Source: Eukaryota sp. TZLM1-RC (taxonomy: Eukaryota > Metamonada: BaSk clade). From it: a stretch of 64,000 nucleotides of DNA. The translations under genes and the position numbers were made by a program. Where the stretch lies: positions 558,001-622,000 of the forward strand of contig JAUPSS010000010.1 of assembly GCA_040285825.1 (NCBI GenBank), in the 5' to 3' direction. The notes beneath the pieces are model-generated. The model was given only the letters and a program-made list of their open reading frames with translations. It ran no database searches and was not told the origin of the DNA. Positions 42,493 through 53,212 of this stretch are shown piece by piece (the first letter of the stretch is position 1; each line of letters starts with the position of its first letter).

Positions 42493-45009
42493 TTAAACTA
42501 CTTCAACCTTCATTTTGTCATAGAAATCATCAAACTTATAAGGAGACTTAGCCACAATAGACCCCAAATGATTAAACAAAAATGAAGATAGAACCGAGAG
42601 AAGCGAAATACCAATGGAAATTGAAGTCAATAACAAAAGAATCATTTTTCCAGAAAAATGTTCAGTATTCAAATTATGTTGTTTCATATTGTTTGAATCT
42701 ATGAGAGTATTTTCTGCAATTTCATTAATTTCATCCTCAATATGATCATTCCAAACCATATTCTGTCTAATTAATTGCTCAATTCCCTTTTGAATTCCAG
42801 AAATTTCGTTAAACTTATCAGTTTTTGCTGACATTCCCTTATTATTCATGTAAGTTGGTCTTTTTCTTGGCATTGTGACAGCCCTAGCTCCTGTCCAATC
42901 AGTTCGAACAATAGAATCACTTAATCCAAGTTCAGCACCATTACTAGCCATGGAAAGGGTCTTTCTTAATGAATCATCCATATTAGGATTCACCAAACTT
43001 CTGCCTAATGAATGGGTAGGTTCATCACCAGCACCAGAAAACTCCACAATGGTACTTATAACATCAAAAACAGAAGCCACCCTTGAATCTCTTGTTCCTG
43101 GAGGTGGTATCTTTAACTTTTTACGTTGTTCTTCCCCTCCAAGGAAAAGAATTATTGAGGTTGTGTAATAAAATTCATCGTGAGTTGCAATAGGATCTTC
43201 TGGACAATTTAGACATTTAAAAAGGGAATCTGTAGAGACTGCAAACCTTTTCATTTTTGATATCAGATTAAAAACAGCATGATCGGGTTGAATAACGACA
43301 ATTGTATTATTAGCCCGCTTTCTCGTTTTTAAATATTCAATAAATCTACCAATGAAATGTTCATCACTGTATCGTAAAGTCCATTTATAGGCCTCAACTA
43401 AATCCTTTGGATGCTGAGAACCTACCTTTTCTGGGTCATCAAACGTGGAGAATGGAAAATGAGTTGAAATTGAAAGAGACCACAGGAAAAGTGGCTTATT
43501 TGGAGATTCTTTATCATATTGGTCAACTCTTTTCTTCATTTGGTCGACCAAAATTCGATCATTATTGAACTTTCTGGTATATCCTGCACCAGACCAAATA
43601 GGAGAATTTTCATATTTATACTGATTTTCATCATTATTTTCTTTTCGTTCTAACCAATTATGTTTACCATCAAAAGCCGGACTAGCTCCAGACATATAGA
43701 TTCTTGTATAATTAGCTTTTGACTTTGAAACTAAATTAGGAAATGATTGAAAGTTGACATTTAAAGTCGTTTTAATACTACTTTCAGTTGGAATTGGTAA
43801 AATTTGGTTAAACATTGACCACCAAGAATTCGCAGTAGGGCAACTATTTGAAACAACCTGATCATAAACAACACCATGTTGTTTCCATAATTTATGAAGA
43901 TTTGGTGTAGAATCGTCAAAAAATGGATTGGGTGAAGTGGAAAGAAAGTTGCCAGAAACACTTTCCCAAAGTAGAAGGAAGATGTCTGGTCTTTCAATTT
44001 CAAAATAGGGATCAGGTTTGAAATTTTGACATTTGACATCTTTGGGGTAATTTCTGCATAATTTGTTCAATGATCCATGAATCAATGGATACTGATGAGA
44101 CATCCAAAAACGATCTTTCGGAAGGGGGTAAAAATCCCGAATTAATTGATAGTTTGGGTCTAATTTAGGTTCATTTTGAATAGTATTAGATGTGGTATTG
44201 GGCTGACATTCTGGCAGTTCAGGCAGTTCTGGCAAATGACTACTTTTTGAATAATCAAAACCTTCCCCATAGGAGAACATTACAAGTTCTGGAGGTACCT
44301 TCACTAGTGAAGTGGTTGGTAAAACAAACGAAGAGAAAATGATGACTAAAGAAACAATTGAACAAATTGAAAACAATTTAAAACTTTTTACTTTTAATTT
44401 GGGTAATTTCTTTAAATGAAAAGTTAAAAAAATAACAGTTGTCATCCACACAATTAAAAACACCATTAAAAAGAAAGAGTTGGCAAAATCAAGATCAAAC
44501 GCCATTTTAACCACATCAATCATTTTCCCAATCAAACTGGGATCCATGACGTCATCCTTTTGTCCGTCTATCACGTCATCTTGGCTCAAATACATTCCAA
44601 TGGTAGAAGGGGAGAGTGTGAGACCAGCAATTGATTGAAGCAATGTGTCGATGAAAGAAGCCAAGATAAGGAGGGTAATGGCAAGGTAAAGAGTGATATG
44701 AAAACCACGGAGTGGAAGTGAGATCAGACTAAATAAAGAAAACAGTAGAGACAGAAAGAGAAAAGCGAATGAAAGGGTCAGCAAGAAGTAAAAGAGTGAG
44801 TCAAATACCAGATGAAGCCGAGTGAAAGTACCAAATGAGAACGATAAGATGATCCAGTGAATGAACTTGAATAAACAAGCAAGAAGATAGTGAAAAACCC
44901 ATGAGAAATTCAGAGAGGAAGGATTAATGAATTGGTAGTACACAATACGTCCAAAACGTACAAAAGAGTTAGATGAATAGCTATACTTCACGATACATTT
45001 CATTGACAT
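42493..45009 (-). CDS. Membrane LtaS-like sulfatase superfamily protein, copy B
   Basis: An intact 838-codon paralogue of 9311-11827 with the same topology: about five N-terminal transmembrane segments, the extracytoplasmic catalytic domain and a C-terminal helix. All candidate catalytic residues are kept (E349 in LLLWESVSG, T392 in SCPTANSWW, H517 in STHFPF, D576-H577 in PDHAVF). Visible changes include Arg542 to Trp in AYKWTLRYS, Ser581 to Asn after PDHAVF, Thr to Lys in LFKCLNC and Ala to Pro in GDEPTHS. Changes close to the PDH motif might shift activity. No stop or frameshift in 2.5 kb despite heavy transposon decay around it argues for selection on both copies or for very recent duplication or conversion. 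Confidence 0.85.
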   Translation of the reverse strand: MSMKCIVKYSYSSNSFVRFGRIVYYQFINPSSLNFSWVFHYLLACLFKFIHWIILSFSFGTFTRLHLVFDSLFYFLLTLSFAFLFLSLLFSLFSLISLPLRGFHITLYLAITLLILASFIDTLLQSIAGLTLSPSTIGMYLSQDDVIDGQKDDVMDPSLIGKMIDVVKMAFDLDFANSFFLMVFLIVWMTTVIFLTFHLKKLPKLKVKSFKLFSICSIVSLVIIFSSFVLPTTSLVKVPPELVMFSYGEGFDYSKSSHLPELPELPECQPNTTSNTIQNEPKLDPNYQLIRDFYPLPKDRFWMSHQYPLIHGSLNKLCRNYPKDVKCQNFKPDPYFEIERPDIFLLLWESVSGNFLSTSPNPFFDDSTPNLHKLWKQHGVVYDQVVSNSCPTANSWWSMFNQILPIPTESSIKTTLNVNFQSFPNLVSKSKANYTRIYMSGASPAFDGKHNWLERKENNDENQYKYENSPIWSGAGYTRKFNNDRILVDQMKKRVDQYDKESPNKPLFLWSLSISTHFPFSTFDDPEKVGSQHPKDLVEAYKWTLRYSDEHFIGRFIEYLKTRKRANNTIVVIQPDHAVFNLISKMKRFAVSTDSLFKCLNCPEDPIATHDEFYYTTSIILFLGGEEQRKKLKIPPPGTRDSRVASVFDVISTIVEFSGAGDEPTHSLGRSLVNPNMDDSLRKTLSMASNGAELGLSDSIVRTDWTGARAVTMPRKRPTYMNNKGMSAKTDKFNEISGIQKGIEQLIRQNMVWNDHIEDEINEIAENTLIDSNNMKQHNLNTEHFSGKMILLLLTSISIGISLLSVLSSFLFNHLGSIVAKSPYKFDDFYDKMKVEVV

Positions 45010-45096
45010 TGGATTGTTTCATATGAGGAAGAGAGAACTTCTCTCAGAGAAGTTTAAATTCAGTGTTGTGTCATAACCGAATTTTCAAACACCATG

Positions 45097-45118
45097 TGTG
45101 CCATGCGCGCATGGCACA
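45097..45118. repeat. 22-bp palindrome, copy B
   Basis: Same GC-rich palindrome as 11915-11936, unchanged, upstream of the sulfatase gene. Confidence 0.5.
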
Positions 45119-45124
45119 ACACTG

Positions 45125-45382
45125 TTTAAATTCATCAGGCTTTTTTAGTGCTCTTTTCCTGACAGGTCCATTTTGTTCAAAAACAAAATTCTTCGGACTA
45201 AAGAATATTCCAATTTTTCAAAACATAATGATGGAAATTTTTCAAATAGAAGGAGTATTTATTTATATTGACGACATAATCATAATAGGAGCAACCCTTC
45301 AAGAATTCTTTGACAGAATACAGAGGGTACTGCAATGCGCAAGGAGTAGAAGAGTCAACATTGGATTGAGAAAATGTAAATT
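45125..45382 (+). pseudogene. Ty3 RT fragment, copy B, interrupted by a Ty3 insertion
   Basis: Same relic as 11943-12231 (GLKNIPIFQN, FIYIDDIIIIG). It is cut after KCKF by the LTR at 45383 and resumes at 52270 with TTCGTTACTGAC, so the younger Ty3 element landed inside an older one. Confidence 0.8.
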
Positions 45383-45518
45383 TGTTGTACTGTGGACAAT
45401 TAGTCTAGTACATTTATGTTTATATAACATAGTTCACTAGTGATGGCCTTTATAAGGGCCGGTGAAATTCTAATAAATTATTCCTTATTCTCTGTTATCA
45501 TATATGGATAAAGCATCA
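45383..45518 (+). repeat. 5' LTR of the Ty3 element
   Basis: 136 bp, TGTTGTACTG to GCATCA. It contains TATATAACATAG (about 45421-45432), a candidate TATA box, and AATAAATTATTCC (about 45473-45485), a candidate poly(A) signal. The ATG at 45504 of the long frame lies inside the LTR. Confidence 0.9.
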
Positions 45519-48500
45519 TTAATTAATGGCCTGAAAAGCCACAATGATAACCCTCCTTCCTCTCTGAGGAAGAGTAATGTCCCTTCTTTGAAGGAGAACA
45601 ATCCACCATCCACGGTGAGTAATCCTTCCTTCGGGAAGAGTAATCCTCCTAAGGAGAGTGAGCTTTCCGCTGAGAAGAGCCTTGCCTCTCAGAAAGAAAG
45701 CCACCTCCCCAATAAGGAGAGTGAACTTCACACTGAGGAGAGCCCTTCCTCCCAGAAAGGAAGCCACCTCCCTAATAAGGAGAGAGGTAATCACGTTGCT
45801 GATGTGACAGAACTGTACACATACCCCAACGACTCCTCGGAGCTCCTTCCTTGTAGGAAGAGTTTTCTCACTCCGAGCGAGCAACGAAGATTCAAAGCGT
45901 TTATTGTAAGTAACAAATCTGACGCTTGTACAGAAGGTGAGGGAGGCGAAGGCGAGCAACAGTCTACGACTAGCTCCTCACGCAAAACTCCCTCCTCACC
46001 TACTTCTGACATCAGCTCAAGTGAGGAACCTCAAAGTGATTCCAGAGGATCTCATAATCTGAACAACAGCAGGAGAGGGGATGAGAGCGATGATGAACCA
46101 CCTCATACACCCAATCCTTCTAATCCAACTCCTAGTTTTCCATCTACGGAAAGGACTTCTCAGGGTCTTTACCGAAGGAAACTAGCAAAGACAGTTGAGG
46201 CTGTAACTAGAGATTTCCTATTGGATCTCATCGCCAATCCTCCTGATGATGTAATGGATTGGAGTGATGACGAATTATTAAAAATGGCTGAGAATGAGTC
46301 AGAACGTCTTTCGGGAGATGTAGACCCAGCCGAATGTGAGAAGGTCCGACGTGACTATTTAGCGAAACGTTGGCCCTTCCTCTTTGGGGAAGCCCACGGC
46401 AAAACACTTGACGATGTCGTCTACGAGAGTTATGATCAAAGTCCAAATCTTTTAAAGTGATTGGATGATCTTACCGATTCGGCAGTCTCGTGTGGGATGA
46501 GTGCAGTCGAGGATTGCTATTTTAGCGCACCTCGTTCAAAGTATCAAGCTGCTACTCCCAGGCCTGCTAAATGGCATAGGGATGCTATTGATGACCACAA
46601 AATATATTTCAGTGGAAATCAAGAAGCTTACGACAGACTATTTTGGATAGCTAAAATGTATCCTCATAATCAACAAGGTAGAAACCTTAGAGGCGTCGTA
46701 AGGCATTTCCTAGTGGAGAACGTACACCCAAAAGATTCCATTGCGGACATTTTTATTATGTTTGGGGGCAGATTCGATGAATCTCGAGGTGACACCCTTC
46801 AATTTCATACCAAACCGTCCTACATTAGAGAAATAGGCACAAGGGTAATTGAATTGAAAGAGCAACGTGTTGGCCCTAACAAGTTAAAATTAGTATATCC
46901 TGATGCATGGATGGCTAAACTTAAGGCATGGGTTGATAGCTGGCCTGACCAAAATGTTTTTGAGAATGTCTTAATAAAGAGCAGTTGCCTTCCATATGAT
47001 CATAAACTAGCAGGGGTCCCTAGAGGATCTAAAGATGCACCAGATTGGGTGGATTTAAGGCCACCAGCCCAGACCATACCTGTGCAGGAGGAACCTCCTA
47101 AGACAAGATTTATCATTAAGTTGGGCGAAACATTGCCTTCAGAAGAGAGGAATATGAACCTATTTAGTACACCTTCTGTAGGGCCTCTAGCATCTAGGAG
47201 AGCTTCTTGTGAAGCAACTCCTACACAAGCATCTGTTATAAAATCATCTATACCCACGCAACCCCTAGGAACGAATGCTCCTAGAGATTCTCTCGTCGAC
47301 ACCCTCGTTCTTTATAGAACTCCTGTAACAGACGAGGAGAAATTGAGGAAAAGAATAGACGACAAACTGAGATGCCTAGTTAAAATAAATGAAGCGTTTG
47401 ACGCCAAGAAGATCTTCGACTTCGTTCTTAACTTTGGCAATTGGGCTAAAACAGTTAGGGATCGCGATGGACCCACCAGAGCATTTACGCCGATCACCAA
47501 ATACGGTCAACCTGTTCATCAGTACGACTTCGTTAGATCTATGTTCTTCGAAGTGGACCCTTTGTATTTGAGATTTATGATCGAGGGTAAGGTGATCGCA
47601 GAATGGCAGAGTTTTTATGGAGGCCGAACAAACGTGTTAGGCAACAACCCATCTGACGCCGAAATCTGGGACTATTTGCTACTCAGCACCCAGTACAAAT
47701 ACCCTACCGATGTTGAGAAGGCTTTAAGGTCTGTAAGACCACCTGAGATCAGTCGCAAAATGACTGCTGAATCTTCATGGACAGCCTTCATGGAGCAGAT
47801 CATATATATAATTCGACGCTCTACAATTATGCCTGGAACGGATGGTAATCCGTCTGTCGTCTACCCAGCAAAAAGATTTCTCGAAACTATTAACGACAAA
47901 ACAAACAATCAATTGATGGACACATATATCATTTGGATTGGCAAGTTTGATTCAAGTAACGAGAAACTGGGCGATGCGATTTACGATTTAGGTAACACAT
48001 TTGTTAACAAAGTCAATAGCCTTGAATCCTCGATCAAAGACATGAATTTGATAAGAACAGCTTTTGGTGCTCACGCTCCTGCGCAAAAAGAACGAAGCCA
48101 GTCAAAAGGTCCTTTTAAGAACCCTAGAGTAAGCAGTCGACCCATCCCTTCAGAGCAATGGTGTAACTTATGTAAAACCAATAAACATCCTGAAGAGAAA
48201 TGTTTTAAATTAGTGGGAAGACCTGGTTCAAAAAAGCGTCAAGGAGGTGAAGGACGTGATAGAAAACGTAAAAGTAGTAGTAATAAATCAGATGATTATA
48301 CATCTTTTAACAATAACCTTACAAATAATTCAATCAAATCCATTTATAAAATGAGCAAAACAGATTCGAATTATAATCACCTAAATCCATTAAACAGATT
48401 TAGAGAGTCATCCAATCCTGTGGGTTCTATCCACAGTGTTAGACTATCCAGGGTAGCAGAGGACCAAGAAAGTTCTAACGGGGAACTTTGGTTAACCTGC

Positions 48501-51500
48501 ACTATAAATAACGTGGAAGTACAAGGCGAAATTGATAATGGAGCTGCATTTCCAGCATTATCAATGGATTTAGCCTCTAAATGTAATATGACAATTAATG
48601 ACAATAAGACTGTCGAATACTTATCGGCAAATGGTATTCGCTCCACGACCCTGGGATGTGCAAGTGGTGTTCTTGCTCTAAATGTGGGTAGCTTGGCCAC
48701 TCAAGTGTTTTTAAGGATCGAATTCCAGATCATTCCTGGTACCAATAATTTTTTGATCGGAAGAGACTTATTACAAACCTTGGGGCTACGCACGGAGCAC
48801 GGTTTTAATATTAATTTGGATCGCGAACATCGCACCATCTTAAATGCTGAATGTGAGTTCGATAATAGAATTTGTCAACCAATTAGATTCATAGAACAAT
48901 TGAGTAATAAATCAGTCTTAGGTAATGATTTTGGGCATTCCACATTTAGACATGAGTTAGATGAGTTGGGCTGTAGAATATGCCTGGATGACATTAGGGA
49001 CGAGGAACGCCTAGTCGTGCTACTCGAAAAATATAGAAATGTATTTAGTGGGCTACCTCACCCGGATGGAATTGATTGTCAGCCGATGACCATTCTATTT
49101 TATGACGAAAGTAAGGTCGTCAAAAGGAAACCTCGAAGATTAAACCCAAAAAAACAACGGGTAGCCGAGGAAATTTTTAACGAATTGATCCGTAATGGAT
49201 TTGCTGTGCCCGCAAAGTCTCAATTCAGTAGTCCCATCTGTCTTGTGATTTACCCTGATCACAGGAAACCACGATTAACTGGCGATTTTAGTGGTATTGG
49301 TGGAGTAAATGATTTAACTAAACCTGTAGAGGCAAATTTGCCCAGGATTAGCGACATTTTAGAGTTTCTAAGTAAAGCTAATTATATAGCAACTCTAGAT
49401 TTACCTAAGGCATTTTGGCGGCTCAAAATTACAGAAGAGGATATTGATAAAACTACCGTATCAATTCCCGGGATGTCGATCAGTTTTAAAAGGGCTTGTT
49501 TTGGTTTGAAGAACGTTCCTGCAGTCTTCTAAAACATGATGATGGAAATATTTGATTCTGAGGGCGTATTTATTTATATCGATGATATAATAATAGTAGC
49601 TTCGACCCTGGATGAATTTCTATCTAGAGTAGGTACGGTCCTAGAACGCGCCAAACGTTTTAGAGTTACCCTTGGCCTACCCAAGTGTAGCTTTACCACT
49701 TGCAAACATGAAACAAAAATTCCAGGTAGTATTTTTGTAAACAAAACCCGTTATATAGATGAATCTAGGATTGAGGGACTGATCAACCTACCCAAACCCA
49801 GGACATTACCTGAAGTTAGGAGTTTTATAGGATCGATCAATTATATACGTGACTGGTTGCCAAATTTGTCTGACTTGATAGAACCAATCAACAAATTAAC
49901 CAGGAACAAACCGTCAAAAATCAAGTGGACTCCTGATCATGACGAGGCTTTTGGTAAGATTATAAATCTTATCAAAGCAAATATCCCTCTTGAATTGCCC
50001 TCAGAAGACAAGCATATTTTAATAAGTGCTGACGCGTCCGATGTGGCTGTAGGTGGAGTAATATGGCAAGAAGCTAACCCACCTAAAGATCCTACGACAC
50101 CACTAATTAAGAGAAAGGTTGTACCTATTGCCTTCTTTAGCAGATTATTATCAACTTCACAAAAGAATTGGTCTGTACTTCAGAAAGAGTTGTATGCAAT
50201 TTTACTAATTCTCACTGACAGTAGTTTAGAAAATTATTTAATTTCGAGGAAATTAACTATTTTCACTGATCATAGAAATTTAGCATACCTCATATCAGCT
50301 CCTGAAAAGAACAGAATTGTGAAGAGGTGGCTACCAATATTGTCAGAATTCAATTTTGATGTAGTCCACACTGCAGGCGAGGAGAATTATTGGGCAGACA
50401 TGTTGTCTAGATTGGTTGATACCAAACCCAAAACTCCTCGAGTCCAACAAGTGAGAAACTTGGCACCTCACAGAGTTGAAGAACAATTACCCTATTTAAA
50501 TTTATTAACTAAAGTTAATTTGTTAAGGGATGATATTACTCAACCGTCCACAATTGAGCTACCCACGATCAATAGCTTATCTGCACTGAAAGAAGCAGTT
50601 GAGGATACTAAATTTGATTTATTTGACACTTGGATCTCAAAGATTAGGCAAGAACAACTTATAGATGTTGATTCAAATCCTGATTATTATAAAGATTACA
50701 ATTGTAATTCAGATATTCAATTGTATACCAACAATCGTGGGAAGATTGTCATCCCAGATAGTTTAAAGAAGCAGACTTTAACTATCATTCATGGACATGC
50801 AAATGTTGGCCATCCTAGTGTGACGACTAGCGTAAAGAAATTACTCAATAGTGATTACTTTTGGCCCGACATGCGCAAAGACATGATTAACCATATTAAG
50901 AGATGCCCAGCATGTCAAAAGACGGCACATGTGCCTAAAAATGTCATTGAATCATCTGGCTCTCTTTGGGCTGATCGACCTTTTGCACGATTAAACGCAG
51001 ATTCTATTGGACCATTACAACAAGATGATAATGGATTCAAATATTTAATAGTTTTTGTAGACTCGTTCACCAGGTATACGATCATTTGCCCTGTAAAGGA
51101 ATTGAATGCAGTGGAGGCAACCAATCACCTCCTATGGAGTGTAGTATCAATTTTTGGTATCCCACTGTTGATTCATAGTGACAATGGTATTGAATTTGCA
51201 AATGCCATATTCAAAGGGTTATGCGATTTATTAAACATTGAAGTAAGTCGTTCACTAACTGGCTTTTCACAATGCAATGGTTTAGTAGAAAGACGTCACA
51301 AAAACATTTTACAAAGTCTAAGAAAGATTTTGGTGGACTCTGGCGATTATAGCAATTGGAGTGAATATATCCCAATTGTACAACTTCAAATCAATTCAAC
51401 TATTAGTAGAGTTACTGGTCATTCGCCCTACAATTTAATGTTTGGTAGCGACCACAGCCCTAGAGCTGATCCTAGTAATATGTTTGAATTAATAAAATCA

Positions 51501-52133
51501 GCTAATGTTAATATTCCCTTTGTTAAAGATCTTGAAGCAAAACTTGAAAGGATTTCAAAGAAGAGAGAAGAGGTAGAGCTCAGGCAAGCTCAACAACTGC
51601 CTGATGTTAACAAACATAGGAACCCTTTTAATAAAGGTGACTTAGTTTTGCGATTAAAGACTAATGGTAAACTCCATGGTTGCTTCGCTGGCCCTTTTCT
51701 CGTTGAAGAAGTTAAATCCAATAAAAGTTTATTACTCAAGAATCTTGTCACTGGTTCGATGTCTACGGCAAGTATAAATCATTGTAAACTATACCTTTCA
51801 GACTTCCCTAAAGAAGATCTTGATTGGCATAAGAATATTGCTGCTGGCGATATGGAAGAATCTGTAATCGTTAAAATTATAGATCACTTTGATTACGTAG
51901 ATTCGAACAATAATAAAGTTCCTTATTGTACCGCAGTTTGGTATGGCGGCGAGACTTCGTCTGTCCCAGTTGCTGACGTCAAAAGCACTGAGGCATATCA
52001 AACATATTTGCGCTCTATTAGTCCTCACACTACCAGGAAACGGAAGGTATCTTCTAATTCCAAATCTAAGACTAATTCCCCTGCAGTCAGTACTCGTAGC
52101 TCTCGTTCGAGATCTAAGAGAGGGAAAAGGTAG
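45504..52133 (+). pseudogene. Ty3 Gag-Pol polyprotein, one frame with two in-frame stops
   Basis: A single frame of 2209 codons interrupted only by TGA 46458-46460 and TAA 49530-49532. Parts: hydrophilic Ser/Glu-rich N-terminus; Gag core (FVLNFGNWAKTVRDRDG); zinc knuckle CNLCKTNKHPEEKC; protease with EIDNGAAF and FLIGRDLLQTLGL; RT (ATLDLPKAFWRL, FIYIDDIIIVA); RNase H (ISADASDVAVGG, LQKELYA, FTDHRNLAYL, EENYWADMLSRL); integrase finger (HGHANVGHPS ... RCPACQK), DDE core (NADSIGPLQQ, IHSDNGIEFA, GLVERRHKN), GPF domain (GCFAGPFLVEEV), chromodomain-like part (ESVIVKIIDHF ... TAVWYGGE) and a basic tail. The TAA replaces a Gln conserved in the relatives (FQN), so it is a nonsense change. The TGA may be the same or a readthrough site. 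The protease has DNG, not DTG/DSG. Confidence 0.88.
52116..52130 (+). promoter_or_regulatory. Polypurine tract
   Basis: AAGAGAGGGAAAAGG, four bases from the 3' LTR and overlapping the codons of the basic polyprotein tail. It would prime plus-strand DNA synthesis. Confidence 0.8.
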
Positions 52134-52269
52134 TGTTGTACTGTGGACAATTAGTCTAGTACATTTATGTTTATATAACATAGTTCACTAGTGATGGCCT
52201 TTATAAGGGCCGGTGAAATTCTAATAAATTATTCCTTATTCTCTGTTATCATATATGGATAAAGCATCA
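52134..52269 (+). repeat. 3' LTR of the Ty3 element
   Basis: 136 bp, reads identical to the 5' LTR. Confidence 0.9.
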
Positions 52270-53133
52270 AATTCGTTACTGACAAACAACCAATTGACAT
52301 TTAAAGGGACACTTTCCGATTTTTTTAACCCCATTGGACTGTAGGCAACAATAATTATCGGCCATTTTAAAGTCAAAGTATACCACAAATAACCTCAGCA
52401 TTCAACAAGAAACCAGCCAACCAGATATCTTTATTATGTCAGACATCTACCAGGAAAACTCTGACTCTACTCTTTCACTAACTATCATGCATCATCAGGA
52501 TATACAACCACAACAACATACATCAACCAAAAAGAAGGATGAAAAGGAAACGGACCCACCTCCCTCTTCAAGAAAGATGAAGTTGAAAAAGAGGACAAGG
52601 TTCCTCTGTCTCCAGACGCGAAAAAGGCAACGAGAACAGACCTGGCTCTCTCCCCTCAAAGAAAAAGAAGAAAAGGAAGAAGTAATTAGAACGGACCCGG
52701 TTCCATCTCCCCTCAAGAAAAACGGATTGTCCATGGAGGTAACGACAACGGACCCGGCTCCCTCTCTTTTTCCAAACATTGAATCGGTCACAAAAGGAAC
52801 GGATGAAAATCCCACCTTAGACACGTCTTCTTTTACTAGGACAGTATCAAGAAATTCAATTTCCACTAGACGAGATGGAAGGAAAAGACGACTCATCTGA
52901 GAGATTCTATAAGCTGTTGAAAGAGGACGCGGAAGCCTATTTCGAGCCTCAGATCTCTGTCAGTTCGAGCAGCTTCTTCCTCTTTGTATGGTACGTCAAG
53001 AATCTCGTGTATCAAAAAGCCTCTGCTGAAAGAAACACTGTCATTGAATAGTTTTGATTCTGATGATAGAGGTGATATACACTTTTTTATTAATAACAAG
53101 TAAACAAAAAATTGGAACTCAATTTCCTGAAAA
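52270..53133 (+). pseudogene. Gag leader and N-terminus relic, copy B
   Basis: Counterpart of 12195-13064. The frame 52436-52900 is longer than in copy A because copy A has a stop (GTATCATGA) where copy B reads GTATCAAGA, so copy B is the less decayed version here. No knuckle or enzyme motif. Confidence 0.6.
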
Positions 53134-53212
53134 TGGTGGTGCCCTAAGACTTATATCATATGTATAGAAAATAAATCAGACTTTCTTTAACCACATTAGC
53201 TTTTAGGCAACA
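53134..53212 (+). repeat. 79-bp LTR, copy B
   Basis: Counterpart of 13065-13143, with the conserved TGTTGG start mutated to TGGTGG. Confidence 0.65.

Larger units (their letters stand above)
45383..52269 (+). mobile_element. Recent, nearly intact Ty3/gypsy LTR retrotransposon (6887 bp)
   Basis: Paired 136-bp LTRs (45383-45518 and 52134-52269) read as identical, start TGTTGTACTG and end AAGCATCA. Host sequence AATT is duplicated (45379-45382 and 52270-52273). Copy A has the uninterrupted site at 12195-12206. The polypurine tract AAGAGAGGGAAAAGG (52116-52130) sits before the 3' LTR. Directly after the 5' LTR is TTAATTAATGGCCTG, a possible primer-binding region. Domain order Gag-PR-RT-RH-IN-chromodomain places it in Ty3/gypsy, chromovirus-like. 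Confidence 0.92.

Noticed and set aside
49525-49535. TAA at a conserved Gln position as a sign of a reassigned genetic code
   Set aside because: TAA clearly ends the Ariadne, sulfatase and non-LTR frames, and related RT copies here use a sense codon at this place. A nonsense change is simpler.
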